Source: Methanobacteriota archaeon (GTDB lineage: Archaea > Thermoplasmatota > Poseidoniia > Poseidoniales > Thalassarchaeaceae). From it: a stretch of DNA of 8,449 nt. The stretch spans positions 1 to 8,449 of the forward strand of contig NYYK01000007.1 of the NCBI GenBank assembly GCA_002685895.1, read 5' to 3'. The notes beneath the pieces were generated by a model. It was given only the letters and a program-made list of their open reading frames with translations, was not told where the DNA came from and made no database searches. The position numbers and the translations under genes were made by a program. Shown here piece by piece: positions 1-6,043 of this stretch (the stretch's first letter is position 1; every line of letters begins with the position of its first letter).

Positions 1-120
1 ACCAATTCCAGTTGCCACTCAACCAGAGCCGGTGTTGGGCCCAACAGTTCCTCAAATCGGCGAGCCAATCGACCATCAACCAATTCCAGTTGCCACTCAA
101 CCAGAGCCGGTGTTGGGCCC
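1..120 (+). repeat. 78-bp in-frame tandem repeat (one full period plus 42 bp)
   Basis: Bases 1-42 and 79-120 are identical, so the period is 78 bp (26 codons) and the reading frame is kept. After 120 the pattern decays: the next residues (S-E-S-Q-I-S-R-Q-P..S-I-P) only loosely match the T-V-P-Q-I-G-E-P..P-I-P part of the unit. The array probably extends upstream beyond the window. Identity at the DNA level suggests recent unit duplication or copy-number variation. Confidence 0.9.
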
Positions 121-277
121 TTCAGAATCTCAGATTAGTCGGCAGCCTCCTTCAATCCCGTCAATGGAGTTAACAGGAGTGTTTACTGATGACGGCTATG
201 AGTGGTTGGAAAATCCTGTGTCTAGTGGTATATGGTATATGAGAAACGTAGAAACTGGTGGTTGGGAACGCCATTGA
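2..277 (+). CDS. C-terminal part of a proline-rich repeat protein with an aromatic tail (5'-truncated)
   Basis: The reading frame is open from the left edge to a TGA at 275-277, giving 91 visible residues; the real start is outside the window. A GTG at 32 lies inside a repeat unit and is not a credible start. Visible residues 1-45 are a proline/glutamine-rich, low-complexity stretch with a 26-residue tandem repeat (P-I-P-V-A-T-Q-P-E-P-V-L-G-P core). This is probably an extended linker. The last 33 residues differ in character: they begin G-V-F-T-D-D-G-Y-E-W-L-E, continue with W-Y-x-R, and end G-G-W-E-R-H. That looks like a small aromatic module; similar D-G-Y-E-W-type tails occur, from memory, in archaeal membrane or surface proteins with a proline-rich linker. 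No enzyme domain is visible. The function is unknown; a structural or protein-binding tail is a guess. The gene converges on polX. Confidence 0.75.
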   Translation, partial: PIPVATQPEPVLGPTVPQIGEPIDHQPIPVATQPEPVLGPSESQISRQPPSIPSMELTGVFTDDGYEWLENPVSSGIWYMRNVETGGWERH

Positions 278-293
278 AAAAGCAAACACGTAA

Positions 294-314
294 CTAATCA
301 ATGTGTATGATTAG
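294..314. terminator. Perfect 7-bp inverted repeat between convergent genes
   Basis: CTAATCA (294-300) and TGATTAG (308-314) are exact reverse complements separated by 7 nt. The hairpin sits in the 33-bp gap between the two converging genes and overlaps the polX stop codon. The stem is A/T-rich and no long T run follows it on either strand. It is a plausible bidirectional transcript 3'-end structure, but archaeal termination usually relies on T tracts, so the role is inferred only from position. Confidence 0.35.
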
Positions 315-2269
315 CGGAGCATTGATTCGATTTCTTCACCAGTATAGCAGTTCAGCAAATCCTTCGGCTCTAGCCACCCTTTGCGCGCCATCTGTACACC
401 AAACCATACATCTCTGAGCCCAGCAGTATCGTGGGCATCAGGATTGATGCAGACAGGAACTCCTTGGTCACGGGCAAAGTGACAAAATCGCCAATCCAAG
501 TCAAGTCGATACGGGCTTGCATTGATTTCAACAGACTTCAACTCACCCTCGGCATTCAACTCACCCATTCTGCGAAGAACTGCATGCATGTCAACATCAT
601 ATCCTTCTCTAACTTGCAAAATCCTTCCTGTTGGATGCCCCAATATTGTGCATGTTGGATCTTCAATCGCTTTGATGAGTGCCTCAGTGTTCTCCACCTC
701 GTCACGAGCTCTCCAAGTAGGAAGTTGATGGACACTTGCTACTACATGGCTGAGTTGCTGTCTTATCTCGTCATCATAGTCAAGTGAACCGTCAGGAAGT
801 ATGTCACATTCAGCACCATGAAGAAGTCGGAAATTTTTCCCCCCATCCGCCCACATTTCGTTGAGGGTGCGAATATTTTCACCCTGCTCCAAGAGGTCTT
901 CTGCATCTGCTCCAATTTGGCGCCCACCAATATTGAGCATTTGGGAGTGGTCAGCAATCCCGAGAAATTGCCAATCCATGTCCATTGCAGCCGCCGCCAT
1001 CTGTTCCAATGTGGCAACACCGTCAGATAGAATGGTGTGGTTATGGAATGAGCCCTTCAAGTCAGTAGGCATCACAAGTTTTGGGAGTGTTTTTGCCTTG
1101 GCAGCATCAACTTCGCCCATGTCCTCACGTAGTTCAGGAGGAACCCAATCTAGCTCAAGGTGGTGGTAGATGTCCTCTTCATTTGCAGCCGGCAGAGAAA
1201 ATTCTGCTGCTTCAAAACCTTTGAGTTCACCCACTTTTTCATCAGGGATCAACCCAAATTCGTTGAGTCGTAGCCCCTTGTCGATTGCTAGTTGTCGCAT
1301 GTGGATATTGTGTTCTTTGCTACCGGTGAAGTAAGCCAATGTGAAGGCGAAGACATGAGGTGGGACCATGCGCACCTGTGCATCGATAGTTCCAGATGAT
1401 TCCAAGCCTGAATAGTCATCACCCCCTATTGCCTGATAGACACCTCCATCAAGAGTTCCTAAATTCATGTCATGTTGGAGGATACTCGCTTCAAGGACCA
1501 CACTCACCTTACTCTCTCCGGCCCCCTTCACTTCAGCAATATCAGGTATTGCGAGAATCGCCTCAGTGACCGCTTCAACATCATCAGGTTTGACCGCCGC
1601 AACAATATCGAGGTCGCCAATTGTTTCGCGACGGCGGCGAGCGCTTCCAGCGAGTTGAGCATGCTCGACTCCGTCAATTTTAGCCACCATTGCTTCAAAC
1701 GCCTCAGCGTATAGCAGTCCAACATTCAGACGGCGGCGCCCTTGGAAGCGTGCCAGCAAATCAATGCCATCGAGAATCTTCTGCTGGCTCTTTTCTCCAA
1801 ATCCATCTAGTTGAGATATGGCATCATCACCACACGCTGCCGAGAGTTCAGCAATCGAATCGATTCCCAATTCATCATGCAACTGTTTGATTCGTTTCGG
1901 TCCTATCCCTGGGATTGCTAGCATTTCGATCATTCCCGCAGGAGTTTCATCGTAAAGTGATTGTAAATCACCCCAACTTCCTTCACCTAGAGACTCAGAA
2001 ATCATAGCAGCAATCCCCTTGCCAATTCCTTTGACTTCAGTGATTTTACCCGATTGACTAAGTTCCCACAAATCATCATCCAAAGATGCGATGATGCGGG
2101 CACCATTTTCATATGCTCTAATTCTGAAAGGGTTGGCATCTTTCAACTTCAAGAGAGTGGCTACTTGTTCTAGGACAGTGGCAACCTGTGCTTTGGAATA
2201 ATGGGGGGCTTCATCTCGTCGGCTTTTTGGCAGTGCCCACGCTTTGACTGATACCATGTACTCACTCAT
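311..2269 (-). CDS. polX: Family X DNA polymerase with C-terminal PHP exonuclease domain (PolX)
   Basis: A DNA repair polymerase/nuclease, 652 aa from the ATG at 2269; a GTG at 2287 would add six residues. Prokaryotic PolX enzymes are usually about 570-580 aa, fill short gaps and carry Mn-dependent 3'-5' exonuclease/AP-endonuclease activity in the PHP domain. Helix-hairpin-helix motifs are at about 79-90 (V-K-G-I-G-K-G), 119-130 (I-P-G-I-G-P-K) and 154-166 (L-D-G-F-G-E-K). The palm has A-G-S-A-R-R-R-R-E-T-I-G-D-L-D with metal ligands D219 and D221, and the F-T-G-S-K-E-H-N motif lies near 314-321. The third catalytic Asp (D256 in human pol beta) aligns with Q298, and about 34 extra residues (262-295) precede it. 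The PHP domain looks complete: H409-x-H411, D416, D440-H441, E486, H514, H545, D611-x-H613. There is also an N-terminal extension of about 24 residues. The call is firm; polymerase competence is doubtful. Confidence 0.95.
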   Translation of the reverse strand: MSEYMVSVKAWALPKSRRDEAPHYSKAQVATVLEQVATLLKLKDANPFRIRAYENGARIIASLDDDLWELSQSGKITEVKGIGKGIAAMISESLGEGSWGDLQSLYDETPAGMIEMLAIPGIGPKRIKQLHDELGIDSIAELSAACGDDAISQLDGFGEKSQQKILDGIDLLARFQGRRRLNVGLLYAEAFEAMVAKIDGVEHAQLAGSARRRRETIGDLDIVAAVKPDDVEAVTEAILAIPDIAEVKGAGESKVSVVLEASILQHDMNLGTLDGGVYQAIGGDDYSGLESSGTIDAQVRMVPPHVFAFTLAYFTGSKEHNIHMRQLAIDKGLRLNEFGLIPDEKVGELKGFEAAEFSLPAANEEDIYHHLELDWVPPELREDMGEVDAAKAKTLPKLVMPTDLKGSFHNHTILSDGVATLEQMAAAAMDMDWQFLGIADHSQMLNIGGRQIGADAEDLLEQGENIRTLNEMWADGGKNFRLLHGAECDILPDGSLDYDDEIRQQLSHVVASVHQLPTWRARDEVENTEALIKAIEDPTCTILGHPTGRILQVREGYDVDMHAVLRRMGELNAEGELKSVEINASPYRLDLDWRFCHFARDQGVPVCINPDAHDTAGLRDVWFGVQMARKGWLEPKDLLNCYTGEEIESMLR

Positions 2270-2337
2270 GGTGATTGGCTCGGTCACCTCGCTTGAACCC
2301 TCGTGTGGTTGAAGTGCTGAATCGTTCTCGCAAAGCC

Positions 2338-2679
2338 ATGACTCTGGTGGAGTTGTTGGAGGGATTATCGACGATAACCTGTGCAGGCTCGTTCATTATC
2401 TGGGTAAGTATAGGTACACTTTCCAAGACCGACCGTTCAGAAAAAATTGCCCAACAAATGATGACAATACTTTGTTTTGGTGCCGCAGCCTCACTTTTCG
2501 CCCTCTATTTCGCCGGCGGCTCAATGTTTGGTTCTGCAAATATGGCAAGAATTCTCGCGGTAGTTTGCATAGCTGTGGGTATCAGTGCTACAATGAACAT
2601 CAAGGGTGAAGAGATTCAGGGTGAGCCCAATCCTCATAAATTGATGAAAGCGAGAAAAGAGCGAGAGGAAAGTGAGTGA
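2338..2679 (+). CDS. Small three-helix membrane protein of unknown function
   Basis: I do not recognise this family. From the ATG at 2338 it is 113 aa with three hydrophobic segments at about 9-27, 40-60 and 69-86, and a charged C-terminal tail (91-113) ending K-A-R-K-E-R-E-E-S-E. This suggests a small integral membrane protein with a highly charged, probably cytoplasmic end. The start is uncertain. The frame is open back to a stop at 2272-2274, with possible starts at TTG 2275, TTG 2293, GTG 2305 and GTG 2314. None has a clear Shine-Dalgarno sequence, and the 2275 start would overlap the GTG-initiated version of polX. The intervening codons (R-V-V-E-V-L-N-R-S-R-K-A) look protein-like, so a 121-124 aa form is quite possible. 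The gene is divergent from polX and 172 bp upstream of the large surface protein, so it need not belong to either unit. Confidence 0.65.
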   Translation: MTLVELLEGLSTITCAGSFIIWVSIGTLSKTDRSEKIAQQMMTILCFGAAASLFALYFAGGSMFGSANMARILAVVCIAVGISATMNIKGEEIQGEPNPHKLMKARKEREESE

Positions 2680-2698
2680 GTGGGTGGGCCCTTTCATT

Positions 2699-2743
2699 CA
2701 TATTATTGCATAGGTAAGCAGAAGTAGAATCAGATTTTTATTG
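2699..2743 (+). promoter_or_regulatory. A/T-rich candidate promoter for the surface protein/cytochrome pair
   Basis: The 172-bp gap between the small membrane protein and the ATG at 2852 contains two A/T-rich stretches on the + strand: TATTATTG around 2701-2708 and TTTTTATTG at 2735-2743. Either could serve as an archaeal TATA box, giving a leader of roughly 80-125 nt before the ATG. This rests on composition and position only. Confidence 0.2.
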
Positions 2744-2835
2744 ATTGAATCACAAGATGGTTGGCTGGTATCTTGCCTCTTGAGTGCGAACAAGTTCGGG
2801 GCTCTCTTATACCGCATCTTTGCTTCGGGTGAAAG

Positions 2836-2841
2836 AAGGAG
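2836..2841 (+). promoter_or_regulatory. Ribosome binding site fixing the surface protein start at 2852
   Basis: AAGGAG ends 10 nt before the ATG at 2852. The ATG is followed at once by a good signal peptide. This favours 2852 over the upstream in-frame TTG at 2741, whose extra 37 codons would place a charged, non-signal-like segment in front of the hydrophobic core. Confidence 0.6.
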
Positions 2842-2851
2842 AATTGGGGAA

Positions 2852-5473
2852 ATGGGCCATTTTCGCCAATTTATGACTCTGTTCCTCACCTTTCTGTTAT
2901 TGGCCCCCAGCACCATTCTCCTAGTTGATGCAGGGGGGAAAACAACCTCCAATCTGTGCCGCGGGTGCCACGGCGAAAATTATGGCGCTTATGTCACACT
3001 TTCACAATTCAGTGTACCCGCAGAAGTTGGCGTTGGGGAGGTATTCGATGTCAGTGTTAGGATGATATTGAGCGGAAATCTCGACCAGAGCATAGCATCG
3101 TACTGGCGGGTTGATACGGATGTGACTCTTAGTTCTGCTCAGAACAGATTTTCATTTTCACCTGCTACCTACACATACAACGACAAACTCCCCGGTGATG
3201 TCGTTGACATCACTTGGCAACTAACGGCCGACCAAGGAACAGGCACAGATACTCTCACGGTGAGCGTTTATGCAATCGCTCAACACTTCAGTAGGACTGG
3301 TAGTGATCAGATCTCCTTAGGGGTTGAAGTGATGCCTCCTAACAACCCACCACAACTCTCCCAACCCTCTTTTTCGCCAGCCCAAGGTGATGCCAACCAA
3401 CTCTTCGATTTCGAAGTTATCTGGAGTGATTCTGATGGCGACATGCCCTCATATCTGCGGCTCATCATCGATGGTAATTCCCTTCCTCTTTCCGAGGCCA
3501 ACCCCGGTGCGGAGGACCCACTCACAGGTGCTCGTTTTGTCAGTTCGTCAATGACCTTATCACCCGGTCACCACACCTACTTCTTCCAAGGCTCGGATGG
3601 TGAGGCAGGGGTACGACTTCCCCTTGGAGATGAGGTCACACAAGGCCCTAATGGTCCGTTGACAGGAGTTTACCCTGGCCCATTTGTCGGTAGCCCACCG
3701 GCATTGGATAACGACTCGCTCTCGCCGCTTGTAGGCGATGACACAACCAACTTCACTTATTCAATCACGCTTCTGCCTAGCGACAACCCGAATGGAACGA
3801 TGGTCTCATTCTGGCTGGATGGCATAGATTCCAGTATCCAGCCGGTGGTGATTGATTTGGGGGCGGCTGGATGGCGATATGATTTCACGGTTCAGTTGTC
3901 AGCAGGGGTCAACCACTTCCACCATTTCACAGCAACGAATTCCTTTGGTAGTGTGAGGTATCCAGGAGGCATAGATTCTCTTGTCGGCCCGGTGCTTGTT
4001 GGAGATGTGCTTTCCGATGCTTCTTTATCACCGACTCAAGGTAATGAGAAGACTCTCTACACATTTTCAATCAATTATTCCAATCCAGCTGCTATTGAGC
4101 CAAGTTCAGTAGCGGTGGTGATTGACGGTAATACCCTCCTTCTTAATTCCACGGCCACCTCACCTGATTGGATGACTACGACTCAGTTTGCTACCCAAAC
4201 TCTCCTCGATGTGGGTAACCATAACTATCACTTTGAGGCGTTTGAAGGAGGGAGAAGTCATAGAGTTCCTGAAGTCGGTGAAATGACTCTTCCAGTGATG
4301 CGCTTTGACAGCGACCCGTGGTTGGAAAGCGCATCAATCCTCGTCAATGGCACTGAAATCTTCAATAGTTCCTCTGTAACAAATAATTCGGAGATTGCTA
4401 ACCTCACTCGGCCGATTTATTTGATGGGCACAGAAGTTGAGATGAGAATAACATACCGTGATGCGGAAGGAGATGAACCTCTGAATATCTCGATGATGGT
4501 TTGGATTGATGGCATACCTAACCTTTTGCAGAGATTGGACAGCAATGATTCTTCACAGGGACAAGTCTGGGGTTTCACAACGACTCTTACAGTAGGTGAC
4601 AACCACACTGTCTATTTCACCGCTACCTCCGCCTACATCCCGAGTGGGTCATTTGAGGGGGCTAGGCTGCGGGAGCCACTATCTGAAAGCACCTCTATAC
4701 CCCTGCCAACAATCGCGGCACCTCCGCCTCCGAATGTGCCGCCACTTCTGCAACCTCCGAGTGACGGAAGACTGATGCTAGACCCATTTGCTGGCGCAGA
4801 ATCGGACAATTACTCCTTCCTTGTCGAGGTGGTAGATGCAGACTGGATGCCAGAAAATCAACTGGAAGTATGGCTAGAACTGGATGGAGAGCTATACACA
4901 CTCCAACCTGTCGGCTCAAGCGATCATCTTAACGGAACGCTATTCGGCATCACTCTACAACTCAGTGAAGGCGAACATTCGCACCGATTCGGTGCCCGAG
5001 ATATTGAGGATGAAACTACCTATCCAGAGTCTGGTATGGTCAGCGCCCCTACCGTCCAAGCGAACATGATTCCAGTCGGAGAACTCGGAGATCACCGGAA
5101 TTTTATCAGTTGGGCGTGGTGGCTGGTGGCAGTCAATCTTCTCTTAATTCTCTGTGGTTTGGGCTGGGCTGGCGTCACACTTAGGGAGGCGCGTAAGGTG
5201 GTTTATCAGCGAGGAGTGAGAAAGATGGCAAAAATTTTCAGTGATTTCAAAGAAGAATCAAATATTATTGAAGAGAATTCTCAGAAAGAAATCTCCGATG
5301 AAGTATGGAGAACGAAGCAGCCAGACCACAATCTCGATTCGAGGCATGTCTCTTCCACTGTCGATGCAGATATTCTGTTGACAGAACTTGGAGGGGTGGA
5401 CGCGAGAGAATCACCACTCGATTCCGATCAGAAAGAACTGTTGGACGAACTTCAAATCGATGACCCGTTGTGA
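2852..5473 (+). CDS. Secreted membrane-anchored protein with N-terminal CxxCH motif and five Ig-like repeats
   Basis: An 873-aa type I surface protein. Residues 1-27 form a signal peptide (hydrophobic core about 7-24, likely cleavage after V-D-A). Just behind it, C36-R-G-C39-H40-G is a canonical c-type heme attachment motif, followed to about 160 by a beta-rich domain. This resembles, from memory, secreted proteins where a CxxCHG precedes a Reelin-like beta domain ('choice-of-anchor V' type). Five Ig-like units follow at about 166-278, 280-383, 384-483, 485-622 and 626-740. Most share P-x-x-G..F-x-F, a V-x-I-D-G or W-x-D-G strand and L-x-x-G-x-H-x-Y-x-F. About thirteen N-x-S/T sequons lie in the repeats and none in the N-terminal domain. 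A transmembrane helix (about 750-775) leads to a 98-residue charged cytoplasmic tail with two D-x3-L-L-x-E-L-x3-D motifs. The di-heme membrane gene follows 30 nt later, which supports an electron-transfer role; adhesion or S-layer association is the alternative. Heme binding is inferred. Confidence 0.85.
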   Translation: MGHFRQFMTLFLTFLLLAPSTILLVDAGGKTTSNLCRGCHGENYGAYVTLSQFSVPAEVGVGEVFDVSVRMILSGNLDQSIASYWRVDTDVTLSSAQNRFSFSPATYTYNDKLPGDVVDITWQLTADQGTGTDTLTVSVYAIAQHFSRTGSDQISLGVEVMPPNNPPQLSQPSFSPAQGDANQLFDFEVIWSDSDGDMPSYLRLIIDGNSLPLSEANPGAEDPLTGARFVSSSMTLSPGHHTYFFQGSDGEAGVRLPLGDEVTQGPNGPLTGVYPGPFVGSPPALDNDSLSPLVGDDTTNFTYSITLLPSDNPNGTMVSFWLDGIDSSIQPVVIDLGAAGWRYDFTVQLSAGVNHFHHFTATNSFGSVRYPGGIDSLVGPVLVGDVLSDASLSPTQGNEKTLYTFSINYSNPAAIEPSSVAVVIDGNTLLLNSTATSPDWMTTTQFATQTLLDVGNHNYHFEAFEGGRSHRVPEVGEMTLPVMRFDSDPWLESASILVNGTEIFNSSSVTNNSEIANLTRPIYLMGTEVEMRITYRDAEGDEPLNISMMVWIDGIPNLLQRLDSNDSSQGQVWGFTTTLTVGDNHTVYFTATSAYIPSGSFEGARLREPLSESTSIPLPTIAAPPPPNVPPLLQPPSDGRLMLDPFAGAESDNYSFLVEVVDADWMPENQLEVWLELDGELYTLQPVGSSDHLNGTLFGITLQLSEGEHSHRFGARDIEDETTYPESGMVSAPTVQANMIPVGELGDHRNFISWAWWLVAVNLLLILCGLGWAGVTLREARKVVYQRGVRKMAKIFSDFKEESNIIEENSQKEISDEVWRTKQPDHNLDSRHVSSTVDADILLTELGGVDARESPLDSDQKELLDELQIDDPL

Positions 5474-5491
5474 CCAAAGATGGAGACGAGT

Positions 5492-5496
5492 GGAGG
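5492..5496 (+). promoter_or_regulatory. Strong Shine-Dalgarno supporting a GTG start at 5504
   Basis: GGAGG (within a G-rich run) lies 7 nt before GTG 5504. An in-frame TGA sits immediately before that GTG, at 5501-5503, so no earlier start is possible. The site decides the start and supports translation from a transcript shared with the upstream gene, which ends at 5473. Confidence 0.7.
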
Positions 5497-5503
5497 GGTA
5501 TGA

Positions 5504-6001
5504 GTGCTTTCTGCTGATACAATTTACTTTTTGGGCCGATGGACAGGAATTGTCGCCTTCCTCCTGTTGATTATCGATTTCACAATCATGGAAATCTTTC
5601 GCATGCGCGGGGGTACGATGAAAGAGTGGGTGGCCTCGCGGGTTTATGCAAACAAACTTCACGGAATATCCTCTGTGACCATCCTGTTCTGCGCACTGCT
5701 TCACTCCTTGCTCCTCGTCTTTGGGCATTGGCACGACCTAGTATCTTCCATCCCCTTTTGGATGACTCTTGGAGAGCGGTTGGCGTTGATGTTCAATCTT
5801 GGCACATTGGCTGCTGGAATGATGGTTTTCCTTGCGTTTCATGGCTATTTTCGAAATTGGTTTTGGAAACGATGGAGCCATAATTCCTGGCGCAGAATTC
5901 ACTTCTGGACGACGGTTGTTCTTCTTGTCATTGTAACTATTCACGCCGTGACCATTGGTAAAGAACTGCAATTCTTGGGTCTGACAGTGCGGTCAGTCTG
6001 A
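5504..6001 (+). CDS. Ferric-reductase-like di-heme b-type membrane protein
   Basis: A 165-aa integral membrane protein starting at GTG 5504. Hydrophobic helices lie at about 8-30, 53-75, 92-115 and 132-152. Two helices each carry a histidine pair spaced H-x13-H: H53/H67 (K-L-H-G and A-L-L-H) and H133/H147 (R-R-I-H and T-I-H-A). This is the spacing used by ferric-reductase/NADPH-oxidase/MsrQ-type transmembrane domains to hold two stacked b hemes, one near each membrane face. Further histidines (H75, H77, H113, H126) lie in loops or helix ends. There is no FAD or NAD(P)H domain, so it would need an electron donor from elsewhere, such as a quinol or a separate reductase. It lies 30 nt after the CxxCH surface protein and is probably co-transcribed with it. 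A simple reading is that it passes electrons to that protein. A cytochrome b561-like role is the main alternative. Family-level assignment is good; substrate is unknown. Confidence 0.8.
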   Translation: MLSADTIYFLGRWTGIVAFLLLIIDFTIMEIFRMRGGTMKEWVASRVYANKLHGISSVTILFCALLHSLLLVFGHWHDLVSSIPFWMTLGERLALMFNLGTLAAGMMVFLAFHGYFRNWFWKRWSHNSWRRIHFWTTVVLLVIVTIHAVTIGKELQFLGLTVRSV

Positions 6002-6043
6002 ACTCATCGGGCACTGAAACCCATTCATTGCCTACGAAGTGAA

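Noticed and set aside
32..277. Complete 81-aa gene starting at GTG 32
   Set aside because: The frame is open to the window's left edge and the GTG lies within a repeat unit whose second copy (at 110) encodes the same valine; the gene is truncated, not complete.
431..1169. Several + strand frames of 68-118 aa across polX
   Set aside because: All lie opposite conserved PHP domain codons and look like shadows of them.
2741..2851. Upstream TTG start for the surface protein
   Set aside because: It would add 37 residues, including charged ones, before the signal peptide, whereas ATG 2852 has a well-spaced AAGGAG and an immediate signal sequence.
5411..5734. 107-aa minus-strand frame spanning the gene boundary at 5473-5504
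   Set aside because: It is antisense to both the surface protein end and the cytochrome-like gene; no domain or initiation signal.
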